Origin: Natrononativus amylolyticus
GTDB lineage: Archaea > Halobacteriota > Halobacteria > Halobacteriales > Natrialbaceae
DNA length: 64,000 nt
Reading direction: 5' to 3'
Assembly: GCF_024362525.1 (NCBI RefSeq)
Contig: NZ_CP101459.1
Span: 124,001-188,000 of the forward strand
Shown here: positions 44,247-53,161 of the stretch, piece by piece
Layout of the letters: the number at the start of each line of letters is the position of its first letter
How positions within the stretch are numbered: the stretch's first letter is position 1
The notes under the pieces: model-generated
What the model was told of the DNA's origin: nothing
The model's input: only the letters and a program-made list of their open reading frames with translations
Database searches by the model: none
Made by a program: the position numbers and the translations under genes

Positions 44247-44645
44247 ATGCCGTCGAAGAGGTATTCAAAAATCAGCCTCACTGAGGTAGAGGGACGTACG
44301 AAAAACTCCTCCGTTCCGATGGTCAAATCGCTGGGGTACGAATTACGCGCTCGGGGCGACCCACGGCCACGTGAACTTCGGTTCAATTATTTCTATTATG
44401 AGACAGGACAAGCTGTACCGCGTCACACTCAGCAGAAGCAAGAAGAAGTGTTCTTCATCGTTGAAGGCAGGTGCCGTGTTGAAGTGGATGGAGAGGAGTT
44501 CGAAGTCGAAGCAGGTGATGTTGTTGTCATTGATCCCGGTCCATGGCGCCAAATCACCGCCCTTGAACCAGCAGAAATCTTCGCCATCGGTGCACCGAAT
44601 GTTCGCGATGATGCCGTCTTTGAGGACCAGACAGGAGCTGACTAA
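44247..44645 (+). CDS. Cupin domain protein
   Basis: 132 residues. Cupin motif 1 is readable as GQAVPRHTQQKQEEVFFIVEGR and motif 2 as GDVVVIDPGPWRQITALEP. Single-domain cupins bind a metal and a small ligand; function unspecific. It stands between the symporter operon and a recombinase relic. Lower-GC like its upstream neighbours. Confidence 0.82.
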   Translation: MPSKRYSKISLTEVEGRTKNSSVPMVKSLGYELRARGDPRPRELRFNYFYYETGQAVPRHTQQKQEEVFFIVEGRCRVEVDGEEFEVEAGDVVVIDPGPWRQITALEPAEIFAIGAPNVRDDAVFEDQTGAD

Positions 44646-44697
44646 CGCGCATTCAAGCCTCCCACGATGTGGTGAGAGATAGTGTGTACCGTTGAAA

Positions 44698-44871
44698 TCA
44701 CACCTCAAACACCTCCTCGAGCCGCTTTCGCATGAGCTCACGTCGGTAGCGCCGGTGTTCCCCTTCCGACAGGTAGTTTTTCAGAACGACAGACGGGTCC
44801 GAACTCCCCTGCTCGTCGGCGATTACTACTCCCAAAAATCGACCTCAGCTCGTGCCACATTTGCGCTCTGT
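44698..44871 (-). pseudogene. Tyrosine recombinase, C-terminal relic
   Basis: The minus strand encodes ADEQGSSDPSVVLKNYLSEG followed by EHRRYRRELMRKRLEEVFEV and a stop. This matches the end of the intact recombinase at 55667-56965 (AEQGSSSAEVVLQNYLSES, then RRSYMREQLADAF), including the nucleophilic Tyr. No start or upper catalytic domain remains; a stop appears in frame just upstream. It marks an old integration or deletion event. Confidence 0.75.
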
Positions 44872-45047
44872 ATTCAGCACGACTAGCAAAGCAATCGCAT
44901 TATAAGCATTTCGATAAATACGATCTGTGTACGATTCAACACTGTCCAGTCGACCGCCGGAGTCTCGGGGGTTACGGCGGTACGAGGGGAATTCTAGCAG
45001 CGTCAAAGCCTATGTATACGGACGCTATAGGCTCAGTGAGTACGATG

Positions 45048-45290
45048 GCAACAGAACACATCCAGTCACCCATGCCGGGAGTCTTCTACACGCGACCGGA
45101 CCCGGACGAGGAGCCGTTCGTCACCGAGGGCGAGGAGGTCACCGAGGGGGACGTCCTCGGGCTGGTCGGCGTGATGAAGAACTTCCACGACATCACCGCG
45201 CCGGCCGACGGGACGGTCGCCGAATTCCGCGCGGAGAACGAACAGGAGGTCGACGCTGGCGACGACCTGCTCGTTCTCGAGACCAGTTGA
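45048..45290 (+). CDS. Stand-alone biotin carboxyl carrier-like protein
   Basis: 80 residues. It is the bare biotinyl/lipoyl domain of acetyl-CoA carboxylase carriers: MPGVFYTRPDPDEEPFVTEG, then the modification site VGVMKNFHD with Lys45, then TAPADGTVAEF. The usual (E)AMKM is GVMKN, so whether biotin protein ligase recognises it is uncertain, although MKxF variants occur in carrier families. No carboxylase gene is nearby. The ATG at 45048 was chosen because upstream residues do not match the family. It may serve a carboxylase encoded elsewhere, or be a specialised carrier linked to the adjacent deacetylase-aminotransferase genes. Confidence 0.85.
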   Translation, partial: ATEHIQSPMPGVFYTRPDPDEEPFVTEGEEVTEGDVLGLVGVMKNFHDITAPADGTVAEFRAENEQEVDAGDDLLVLETS

Positions 45291-45311
45291 GCGCGCCGCC
45301 GCTTCGGGATC

Positions 45312-46211
45312 TCAGACGTACTCGCTCTCGCTTTCGTACGTAGACGGGTCGTCTTTGAACGTCTCGGCGACGGTCTCGAGGGTGACGAACCTCGCGTTCT
45401 CGTGGCCCTGCACGTAGGTGATGAACTCCTCGAACAGCGGGATCATGTGCGGGAGCCCGTGGATGTCCGGGTGAATCGTGAAGGTGTAGACGCCCGCGCC
45501 GCGCCGGTCGTAGAGGAAGTCGAACTGCCGTTTGTAGTACTGTTCGTACATCATCTCCGGGTCCTTGTAGCCGGCGTGGTAGATCGGCTGCTTGATGAAC
45601 AGCATCGGCGGGATGTCGTCGCGGTACCAGCTGATCGGAATCTCGACGACGTCGGTCTCCTCGCCGTACTGGTAGGGTTCCATCCAGGTTTCCGGGTTCT
45701 TGTCGTAGTCGATCTTCTCCCAGCTGTCGCCCTTGCGCATCCAGCCCGGCTCGAACTGCCGCTCCATGAGGCTGCTGTCGTAGAGAAAGCCGTGCTTCTC
45801 GACCAGGTCGGGCGTGTTGTCGCTGAACTCCCACCAGCTGGCGCGGTGGCCGGTCGGCGGCGAGCCAGTGACGTCCTCGATGAGGTCGATCGAGACCTCG
45901 AGGATCGCGTCCTCTTGTTCCCGCGAGAGGTCAGTCGGGTTCTCGTGGGAGTAACCGTGGACCCCGAGTTCGTGGCCGGCGGCCGCGACGGCCTCGATCT
46001 CGTCGCGGAACGTCTCGATCGTGTGACCGGGGACGTACCACGACGTCTCGATCCCCGTCTCCTCGAAGAGCGTGAGCATTCGCGGAATGCCTTCGTTGCC
46101 GGCCGCTAACCCTCGAGAGAGGTCGGCAGGCGAGTCGGCACCGCCGTACGAGCCGAGCCAGCCGGCGACACAGTCCGCGTCGACACCGATTGCGACGTCT
46201 ACAGTACCCAT
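45312..46211 (-). CDS. Polysaccharide deacetylase family protein (PuuE-like)
   Basis: 299 residues from MGTVDVAIGVDADCVAGWLG. The metal-binding NodB motifs are present: IGVDADCV with the Asp pair and GVHGYSHENPTDL with HxxxH. A late His motif TIHPDIHGLPHM is typical of the PuuE/allantoinase-like or imidase branch rather than sugar deacetylases. It likely hydrolyses a C-N bond of a cyclic amide or similar compound in the cytoplasm. It is convergent with the biotin-carrier gene and runs parallel to the class-III aminotransferase and cupin upstream of it. Confidence 0.88.
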   Translation of the reverse strand: MGTVDVAIGVDADCVAGWLGSYGGADSPADLSRGLAAGNEGIPRMLTLFEETGIETSWYVPGHTIETFRDEIEAVAAAGHELGVHGYSHENPTDLSREQEDAILEVSIDLIEDVTGSPPTGHRASWWEFSDNTPDLVEKHGFLYDSSLMERQFEPGWMRKGDSWEKIDYDKNPETWMEPYQYGEETDVVEIPISWYRDDIPPMLFIKQPIYHAGYKDPEMMYEQYYKRQFDFLYDRRGAGVYTFTIHPDIHGLPHMIPLFEEFITYVQGHENARFVTLETVAETFKDDPSTYESESEYV

Positions 46212-46314
46212 GGCTAGTTGCTCGCACCAACGAGCGGTAAAGTACTGTTTCACGGCTCCCTTGACCGTCCCACGTGCCGACCTGTTCAGTGCGGGCGAGA
46301 CTCGAGTATCGCTC

Positions 46315-47643
46315 TCAGATGTACCGGTCGGCGACGTGGTCGACCGCCTCGACCGTCGCCCCGGCGATCCGGTCGAGCGCCGCGTCGCTGCTGTTCAGCG
46401 GTGGTGCGAGCATCAGGTGGTCGCCGCGGTGGCCGTCGACGCTGCCGCCGCCGGGGTAGACGTAGACGCCGTTCTCGAAGGTGCGGTCGAACACGCGCGT
46501 TCGCACCTCCGCGTCGGGATCGAACGGCGCTTTCGTCTCCCTGTCGGCGACGAGTTCGATACCGATCTGCAGGCCGATTTGGCGCACCTCGCCGACGATG
46601 GGGCTCTCCGCGAGCGACTCGAGTCCGGCGGCGAGTCTGTCGCCGCGCTCGCGCACCCCCTCGAGCAGCGCCGGCGTGTACAGTTCGAGCACGTGATCTG
46701 CGACGGCGGAGGAGACGGGGTTTCCGCTGAACGTGTGGCCGTGGTAGAACGGCTGATCGGCGTCCTCGAGCGCCTCGACGACGCGGTCACGGACCATCGT
46801 CGCGCTGATCGGCGCGTACCCCGCGGCGATCCCCTTCCCGAGCGCCATCAGGTCGGGAACCACGTCGAAGTGGTCGCACGCGAACAGGCGACCGGTTCGG
46901 CCGAAGCCGACCATCACCTCGTCGGCGATGAACAACACGCCGTACTCGTCGCAGATTCGGCGGACCTCCTCGTAGTACGCCGGGTGTGGATGTGCCGCGG
47001 GGATGCTCGAGCCCGAGACCGGCTCCGCGATGAACGCCGCCACGGTTTCGGGACCCTCCTGTCTGATGAGTCGCTCCAGTTCCGCGGCGGCGGCGACCGC
47101 CTGCTCTGTCGGCGTCCCCTCGTGGGGCCAGCGGTAGGGATACGCCGGCGGGATCTTCGGCCAGTTCCGGAGCAGCGGTTTGTACGTCGTCCGTCGGCCG
47201 GTGTTCCCCGACGCCGAGAGGGCGCCGAGAGTCGCGCCGTGGTAGGATTGCCAGCGCCCGATGACGGTCTCTCGGGCGTGGTCGCCCCGGGCGACGTGGT
47301 AGTCACGCGCCAGCTTGATCGCGGTCTCGACGGCCTCGCTGCCGGAGTTCGAGAGAAAGGCATTGTTCAGCGAGCCGGGGGCCATCGACGCAAGCGTGTC
47401 GGCCAGCGATTCGACCGCGGGCGTCGTGAAGTACGACGTCGAGACGTAGCCGACGCGGTCGGCCTGTCTCGCCATGACCTCGTCGACGCCCTCGAGCGAG
47501 TGGCCGAAGTTGACGACCGCCGCGCCCGCCGCGGCGTCGATCAGCTCCGCTCCCGACTCCGTAACGAGGTACTCGTCGTGGGCGTGAGTGACGGTCGGGT
47601 GATCGGGGTGACGGCCGGCGCCCCACTTGTAGAACATCGTCAT
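46315..47643 (-). CDS. Class-III PLP aminotransferase
   Basis: 442 residues from the ATG at 47643 (MTMFYKWGAGRHPDHP). Fold type I class III motifs: GSEAVETAIKLARDYH, the Asp motif LFIADEVMVGFGRTG, and the PLP Lys in LMALGKGIAAGYAPIS. These enzymes use omega-amino acids, diamines or beta-alanine as donors. A 5' extension exists in frame but is not protein-like. It is followed after about 100 bases by the deacetylase-like gene, consistent with a route that opens a cyclic amide and transaminates the product; that is inference. Confidence 0.9.
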   Translation of the reverse strand: MTMFYKWGAGRHPDHPTVTHAHDEYLVTESGAELIDAAAGAAVVNFGHSLEGVDEVMARQADRVGYVSTSYFTTPAVESLADTLASMAPGSLNNAFLSNSGSEAVETAIKLARDYHVARGDHARETVIGRWQSYHGATLGALSASGNTGRRTTYKPLLRNWPKIPPAYPYRWPHEGTPTEQAVAAAAELERLIRQEGPETVAAFIAEPVSGSSIPAAHPHPAYYEEVRRICDEYGVLFIADEVMVGFGRTGRLFACDHFDVVPDLMALGKGIAAGYAPISATMVRDRVVEALEDADQPFYHGHTFSGNPVSSAVADHVLELYTPALLEGVRERGDRLAAGLESLAESPIVGEVRQIGLQIGIELVADRETKAPFDPDAEVRTRVFDRTFENGVYVYPGGGSVDGHRGDHLMLAPPLNSSDAALDRIAGATVEAVDHVADRYI

Positions 47644-47735
47644 GAATACCGAAAGAGCGTCGAAGACTCCCAAATAGCTTGTCGTACCGGTTTCTTTCGG
47701 GCGCCAGGGGAGCCGCGCGTTCGGAAGCGGCGGGC

Positions 47736-48077
47736 TCACTCGCCGCCGCGATAGTCGTCTATCGGGGGCGCGAACGCGTCGATCAGCTCCGTTCGCGGCG
47801 CGCGCCCGACGATGCCGTGTTCGGTGCCCGGACCGACGACGAACGAATCGCCCGGACCGAGGACGGTTTCGCGTTCGCCGAGGAGCTCGACGCTGCCGGC
47901 GATAACGTACACCGCCTGGTGGGTGTCGTCGTGTTCGTGTACCGGAAACTCCGCACCTTCCTCGACCGTGTAGTGGACGAGCATCAGCTCGTCGGTGTAC
48001 GCCAGCACGCGCCGTTCGATCCCGTCGTACGCCGTCTCTACCTTCACCGGGTTCGTCCAGGAGGTGATGTCGATCAT
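47736..48077 (-). CDS. Cupin domain protein
   Basis: 113 residues. Motif 1 is GAEFPVHEHDDTHQAVYVIAG with three metal-binding His/Glu positions, and motif 2 is GPGDSFVVGPGTEHGIVGRA. Single small cupin, probably metal-binding. It is the first gene of the minus-strand run with the aminotransferase and deacetylase-like genes. Function in the same route is possible. Confidence 0.85.
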   Translation of the reverse strand: MIDITSWTNPVKVETAYDGIERRVLAYTDELMLVHYTVEEGAEFPVHEHDDTHQAVYVIAGSVELLGERETVLGPGDSFVVGPGTEHGIVGRAPRTELIDAFAPPIDDYRGGE

Positions 48078-48102
48078 CCCGTGTGACTGCGTGCGGCGAC
48101 CA

Positions 48103-48376
48103 CTATGGGCGTTGTGACATCGGGCGGTCCGACAAGAGAGCGGACTGTTGATCGTACCGCACGAGAAGTCCCGGTCGCGCCATCAACTCGGCAGTCGTCC
48201 CGCGCTCGAGGAACACCAGCACCCCGATCACCGAGCCGAGTGCGACCGCCGCCCGACGAACACCGCGTCGTAGGTGTATCCCTGCTCGAGGAAGACGCCC
48301 AGCACGGCCGAGCCGAGCGACTGGGTGAGCACCCAGATCGAACTGAACGCCTGGGGCCGGTCGAGAAAGAACCATA
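48103..48376 (-). pseudogene. MFS transporter, C-terminal relic with frameshift
   Basis: The minus strand encodes the end of an MFS-type protein in two frames: DRPQAFSSIWVLTQSLGSAV and LEQGYTYDAVFVG in one, then AAVALGSVIGVLVFLERGTT and MARPGLLV in another. Restoring a single G near 48253 joins them into a continuous membrane protein end. The N-terminal 85% of the gene is missing. It is dead. Confidence 0.7.
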
Positions 48377-48400
48377 CGCATCGAACTCGTCGACTCCGGT

Positions 48401-48769
48401 ATGGATGCAGGAACTCCGGTTTCAGACGTCATGTCCACGCCCCTCGAGACCATCTCGGCTTCGGCGACGGTCAGAGCGGCCACCAAGCAGATGCGCGAGA
48501 AGAACATCAACGCGCTCGTCGTGACCACCCAACCCCCGTCGATCGTCACCAGCACCGACGTCCTCGAGGTCGTCGCCGAGGGCCGCGACCCCGAAACGCT
48601 CGCGGTCGCCGACGTGATGACCGAGGGCGTCGAAACCGTCCCACCGGAACTCCTCCTCGAGGAGGTCGCCGCGATGATGACCACGTTCGGCATCAAACAC
48701 CTCCCCGTCGCCGACGACGACTACATCGGGATGATCTCCTCGACCGATATCGCCGCTCACATCGCCTGA
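48401..48769 (+). CDS. CBS-domain pair protein
   Basis: 122 residues forming a Bateman pair: VSDVMSTPLETISASATVRAATKQM, then DVMTEGVETVPPELLLEEVAAMM, ending HLPVADDDYIGMISSTDIAAHI. CBS pairs bind adenosine compounds and act as energy sensors. It stands alone. Its start lies within 25 bases of the MFS relic, and an upstream extension is not protein-like. Confidence 0.9.
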   Translation: MDAGTPVSDVMSTPLETISASATVRAATKQMREKNINALVVTTQPPSIVTSTDVLEVVAEGRDPETLAVADVMTEGVETVPPELLLEEVAAMMTTFGIKHLPVADDDYIGMISSTDIAAHIA

Positions 48770-48816
48770 TACGGCCTGTCGCCGTCTCTTAGCGGTAAGT
48801 CCCGCCCGCACGACGC

Positions 48817-51048
48817 TCAGGCAGCGTCCGCGTCGTCGAACACGACCCGGATGAGGCGCCGTTGTGCCGTCCGAAGGTGCTGGTGAAACGTGGGTGCGGC
48901 GACGCCGAGCGAGTCGGCCACCTCCTCTCCGGTCGAGTCACGGGGCCAGGCGAAATAGCCCGCGTAGTACGCCACCTCGAGCGACGTCCGCTGGCGATCG
49001 GTAAGCAGGTCGAAGACGACACCGCCGATCCCCTCGGCCGCGCGGCCGCGGTCGACCTGTCGCTGACTGACGAGTTCGACGCCGGGATACGCCTCCCGGA
49101 TCGACTCGACGACGTGGCGAACGTCCGCGCTCGGCGGGAGGTGGACGCGCATGTAGTAGTCGCCGTCCTCGATCCGCGCCGCTTCGATGTAGCCGCCGTA
49201 GCCGGTGATCGTCGAGAACATTGGCGGATCGACCAGCGTGAGTTCGAACTGGCGCGTCTCGCCGTCGGTCCGAAGGATCTGTACGGACTGCCAGTGGGGG
49301 ACGGCGTCGGAGGCGACCGCCGCTTCCATCGCCTCGAGTGCCGCCCCTGTCACGGTCCCGTACTCGAGGAAGACCCCGTCGCCGGCCGGAACGGCCCGCT
49401 CGTGCGTGATCGTCCCGGCGACGTCCGGCGACTCCGCGACCGGGGCGAAGAAGTCGTTGATCTGGAACTCGAGTTCGCGGACCTCGTCGCTCAGCAGGGC
49501 TCGCTGGCGCTCGATGGCGGCGATCGCGTGGCCGACGACCTCGCCGAGTTGACCGATCACCGCCCGTTCGTCGTCCGTAAACGCGTTCGGGCGGTCCGTG
49601 TACACGCACAACACGCCGTAGTGGGTTCCGCCGTGAGCGATCGGAATGGCTGCGGCGGCCTCGAAGCCACACTCGCCAGCGAGTCCGGAATCGGAGCCGG
49701 CGTTCTGGAGCACCCGCGTCTCACCCTCCCGGAGGGCTCGCCCCTCCGGATCGTGGCGCCCCCGTCCCGACGGGTCGACGGTGATAGTGGTTTCGTCCAC
49801 GCGATCTTCGACGCCGGCCCCGGCCCGTATGGTGACGACCTGGCGCCTGACGTCCACGTCGCCGATCCACGCTGACGTATACGACTCGGAGTCGGCGAGG
49901 CGCTGGCAGACGATCTCCTCGATCTCTTCGCGCGAAGACTGCTCGATGACCGCGTCGGTGATGTCGCTGACGACCTCGTGAAGGCTGTTCAGCGCCTCCA
50001 GTTGTGACTTGGCGCTTCGAAGCAGCGCTTCGCGTTCTTTCTGCTCTGTCACGTCCTGTGACATCCCCATCGCCGCGAACACCTCGCCGTCGTCGTCGCG
50101 CACGGGGACGAAGTGAAACCTGTAACTCCTGTCGTCGATCGTGGCCTCGAACGTCGCTGAGTCGCCCTCGAGGGCCGCCTCGTAGTGCGGGCCGACGACC
50201 TCGGCGACAGCGGGTGGCAACACGTCGTAAATCGGTTTTCCCTCGAGTTCCGTCCTCGGAACCGACGTGTTCCCTTCCAGCGTGCCGCCGAACGAAAGGT
50301 ATCGACACGCTTCGTCGACGAGCGCGACAGCGCCGTTAGGGAAGTGTTCGACGAGCGTCCGGTACTGGCGGCGGGTTTCCTCGAGGGCGCGTTCTCGCTC
50401 CGTTCGCTCGGTGATGTCCCTGACGGTGCCGACCGCTCGGACCGGTTCGTCGTCCTCGAAGGCGAACCCGCCGTGTGTCTCGATCCAGCGGCGTTCCCCG
50501 TCGCGCCGGATGATTCGACACCGAAGCGCCCACTCACCCGTCTCGAACGCCTCGTCGAGACTCCGGGCGACTCGCTCTCGATCGTCCCGGTGAACGTGTT
50601 CGAGAAATCGCTCGATACCCCACTCCTCGAGGGGTTCGTCGTAGCCGAAGATCCGGTCGTGATGGGGGGATCGAGTCGGCGACGCCTCCGTCTCGAGGTC
50701 GAGTTCCCAGATGCCGATATCGGCCGCCTCGAGCGCGAGCTGCAACAGTTCCGCACCCGTGTCGACCTCGAACGCGGTGTCGTCTGTCGGCGAGGAGGAG
50801 CGTCGGGCGACAGTCGCGTCCTCGGTATCGTCTCGGTCGGGCGGGTTTCGCCACCAGACCCGGGCGCTGGACCCGACCTTTTTCGTCTCGAGTTCGCCGC
50901 GCTCGACGAGCCGTTCGAGGCGCTCGTACGTACTCCGCCGGCCGAGATCGAGATCCGCTGCGACCTCGGTCGTTGTCAACGGAATCCCGGCCTTCGCGAA
51001 CAGCGCCCGCGTTTCCCGAAGGGCCGGGGTGAGAGAGTCCGAGGACAT
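48817..51048 (-). CDS. Large PAS/GAF regulator with bacterio-opsin-activator DNA-binding domain
   Basis: 743 residues. Domains: N-terminal winged helix (5-65, PLTTTEVAADLDLGRRSTYERLERL), PAS (about 100-215, EADIGIWELDLET onward), second PAS (about 225-345, TLVEHFPNGAVALVDEACRY), GAF (about 365-515, ADSESYTSAWIGDVD, AAAAIPIAHGGTHYGVLCVY), BAT-type middle (about 525-670), and HTH_10 at the C-terminus (LTDRQRTSLEVAYYAGYFAWPRDSTGEEVADSLGV). Such proteins are haloarchaeal transcription activators responding to light, oxygen or small molecules. It ends 47 bases after the CBS gene on the opposite strand. Confidence 0.92.
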   Translation of the reverse strand: MSSDSLTPALRETRALFAKAGIPLTTTEVAADLDLGRRSTYERLERLVERGELETKKVGSSARVWWRNPPDRDDTEDATVARRSSSPTDDTAFEVDTGAELLQLALEAADIGIWELDLETEASPTRSPHHDRIFGYDEPLEEWGIERFLEHVHRDDRERVARSLDEAFETGEWALRCRIIRRDGERRWIETHGGFAFEDDEPVRAVGTVRDITERTERERALEETRRQYRTLVEHFPNGAVALVDEACRYLSFGGTLEGNTSVPRTELEGKPIYDVLPPAVAEVVGPHYEAALEGDSATFEATIDDRSYRFHFVPVRDDDGEVFAAMGMSQDVTEQKEREALLRSAKSQLEALNSLHEVVSDITDAVIEQSSREEIEEIVCQRLADSESYTSAWIGDVDVRRQVVTIRAGAGVEDRVDETTITVDPSGRGRHDPEGRALREGETRVLQNAGSDSGLAGECGFEAAAAIPIAHGGTHYGVLCVYTDRPNAFTDDERAVIGQLGEVVGHAIAAIERQRALLSDEVRELEFQINDFFAPVAESPDVAGTITHERAVPAGDGVFLEYGTVTGAALEAMEAAVASDAVPHWQSVQILRTDGETRQFELTLVDPPMFSTITGYGGYIEAARIEDGDYYMRVHLPPSADVRHVVESIREAYPGVELVSQRQVDRGRAAEGIGGVVFDLLTDRQRTSLEVAYYAGYFAWPRDSTGEEVADSLGVAAPTFHQHLRTAQRRLIRVVFDDADAA

Positions 51049-51213
51049 AGGTTTTCAACCGGCTCCGCGTACATCAAACCTCCGGCGGCGGAGGCAAGTC
51101 GAGTCGGCTCCGCTCGAGTACTCTCGAGGGAGAGCAGGCATTAACGGCGCCAGTCGCGGAGCGTATCTCCAAACAGTGTAGGGGCGCAGTCTATAGGCGG
51201 TGCAGGGCGAGAA

Positions 51214-52600
51214 CCCCGAGGCTTGACCTCGGGGGTGAAGCCCGTCACGGAATGATACACACCACGTGCTGCGATCTCACACCCAATAAGTAGCTTTAAA
51301 TAATAGTTCGATCTCTAATAGAGTGTGACCGTCGTCAGGAATATCCAAGTCAAACTCGACATCCCCGAGGAACACCACCCCGTAGTGGATGCCACGTTTG
51401 ACGAGTTCCGCCGAGTCACCGAACCAGTCATCGACTACGGCTGGAGCGACGACCCTGACGACATCATCACCAACAAAAACCACCTCAACGAAGCCACCTA
51501 CCACGACATCCGCGACGACAGCCCACTCACCGGCGGACACGTCCAATCCGCTCGCAACCTCGCAGCCAACGCCCTTTCAAATTGCAAAGACTTGCTCGAA
51601 GACGGCAAGAACACGAGCAAGCCCGAGTTCAAGGGCACGGTCGTCACCTACAACTCAAACACCATAACGTACAACGACGACCACTGTACTCTCTCGACGG
51701 TAGACGGACGAATCCACGCCGAATACGTGTTCCCACACGACGACGAGGGAACGCCGTTCGAGGAGTACTGGAACGAGGACAAGTGGGAGAAACGAGAAGC
51801 AACGCTCCACAAGCGTGACGGTAAATACTACCTCCACGTTGCCGTTGAACACGTAGACGACACTGATTCTACCGACGAGCAGACCGAGAACGGAGTGGTT
51901 CTCGGCGTTGATTTGAACGTGGACGGCTCCCTCGCCGTCACTAGCACCGGGGCGTTCCTTGGAAACGCGGACGAGTTGAACCACAAACGCGACGAGTACG
52001 AACGCCGCCGTGGAAACCTGCAACAGACGGGGACGCGCTCGGCGCACCTTACCATCCAGTCAATTGGTGACAGGTTCGCCGAGTGGAGTCGCCACTGTTT
52101 GCACGACGTATCGAACGGCATTGTTCGAGAAGCCCGCATAAACGACTGTACGCATATCGCGTTCGAGCGGTTGACGTGGATCTGGACGCGCATTTCGAAT
52201 GCCTCGAAGTTCCAGCAGTGGGCGTTCAAAGAACTCCAGCGACAGGTCGAGTACAAGGCCGAAGAATACGGCATCGGAGTTGAAACCGTCGCGCCGCAGT
52301 ACACGTCTCAACGATGTAGTCACGGTGAGTGTGGGTTCACCCACGAAGATAACCGCGATGGTGACGAGTTCGAGTGTCTGAAGTGCGGAAAGGAGTTGCA
52401 CGCGGATTACAATGCGGCTCGGAACGTGGCGTGGCGTCTTGTCCAGAACTGGCTCAAGTCTGGGTCTGGACGGGCTACCAGTCAACTAGCCCTGAAGTCA
52501 GGAACCGTGAACGCGAATGGTCAGTTTAGACCGACTGCACTCAGCAGTTAGAGCGGGAGTTCACTGACAAGCCCCAACCCTTGAGGTCGGGGTTGTTGAC
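51214..52600 (+). mobile_element. IS1341-type (TnpB-only) element, apparently intact
   Basis: Left terminus: perfect hairpin CCCCGAGG-CTTGA-CCTCGGGG (51214-51234). Right terminus: imperfect hairpin at about 52567-52598, ending GGGGTTGTTGAC at 52600. The only gene is tnpB; no TnpA (Y1 transposase) is present, so movement would need TnpA from elsewhere. The same end types occur as orphans at 22503 and 30941. A TATA box TTTAAATA (51295-51302) lies about 25 bases before the tnpB start. Confidence 0.8.
51325..52551 (+). CDS. tnpB: TnpB, RNA-guided endonuclease of an IS1341-type element
   Basis: 408 residues from GTG. RuvC residues are all present: Asp196 in VLGVDLNVDGSLAV, Glu281 in HIAFERLTW and Asp361 in HADYNAARNVAWRL. 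The zinc ribbon is complete (Cys331, Cys336, Cys351, Cys354 in CSHGECGF...CLKCG). TnpB proteins use an omega RNA from the element's 3' end to cut DNA; the right-end hairpin overlaps the expected RNA. The family's accessory N-terminal helix region (residues 1-170) is readable. Likely active. Confidence 0.92.
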   Translation: MTVVRNIQVKLDIPEEHHPVVDATFDEFRRVTEPVIDYGWSDDPDDIITNKNHLNEATYHDIRDDSPLTGGHVQSARNLAANALSNCKDLLEDGKNTSKPEFKGTVVTYNSNTITYNDDHCTLSTVDGRIHAEYVFPHDDEGTPFEEYWNEDKWEKREATLHKRDGKYYLHVAVEHVDDTDSTDEQTENGVVLGVDLNVDGSLAVTSTGAFLGNADELNHKRDEYERRRGNLQQTGTRSAHLTIQSIGDRFAEWSRHCLHDVSNGIVREARINDCTHIAFERLTWIWTRISNASKFQQWAFKELQRQVEYKAEEYGIGVETVAPQYTSQRCSHGECGFTHEDNRDGDEFECLKCGKELHADYNAARNVAWRLVQNWLKSGSGRATSQLALKSGTVNANGQFRPTALSS

Positions 52601-52649
52601 GCGTGGCCGACGACTGGTGAGCGTATCCCCGTTCGGGGACAGAGCTGCC

Positions 52650-52976
52650 ATGTCATACTCGAAACTCGATTCACTGACCGAGCGAAGTGGCGAGGAGAGA
52701 CCGGCGCTATCGGCGTCAGAGTACCGCTTCTCGTCGGTGCGGCGACGGCGTCTCTGTGCGGTCCTCGCGAGTCGATCGCCTCCGATCGCGCTCGAGGACC
52801 TGGCTCGAGCGACGGCCCACCTCGAGAGCGAGTTCGAGAACGAACCGCCCCCGACCGTCGCAGAGGTTGCGATCGCGCTCCACCACCACCATCTGCCCGT
52901 GTTGTCGGACGCCGGGCTGATCGAGTACCGTCCGGCGACGAACGTGATCGAGTCGACCGACGGTATCACGCGGTGA
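52650..52976 (+). CDS. DUF7344 domain protein
   Basis: 108 residues from MSYSKLDSLTERSGEERPAL. The haloarchaeal DUF7344 pattern is visible: SSVRRRRLCAVLASRSPPIALEDLARATAH, then VAIALHHHHLPVLSDAGLIEY. These proteins resemble small winged helices and may regulate genes. It begins just after the TnpB element's right end; an upstream in-frame extension is element DNA. Confidence 0.8.
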   Translation: MSYSKLDSLTERSGEERPALSASEYRFSSVRRRRLCAVLASRSPPIALEDLARATAHLESEFENEPPPTVAEVAIALHHHHLPVLSDAGLIEYRPATNVIESTDGITR

Positions 52977-53161
52977 CCTCGAGGGACCGAGATCCGAAGC
53001 GTTCGACCCGTACCGGCGGTTACGGGGAGCAGAGACGACCCGACTGACGCGACCCGCGTAGCCCCGGTACCTCGACCCATACTTAATATGCCCTGCTGTC
53101 GAGGGATATTTCTATAAGGTCTGAAGATACAGTGTGAATAACAAACATACAGATATCCGTT

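Noticed and set aside
44952-44980. 7-bp inverted repeat ACCGCCG/CGGCGGT upstream of the biotin-carrier gene
   Set aside because: Arms are short and GC-rich with a long loop; expected by chance in this composition.
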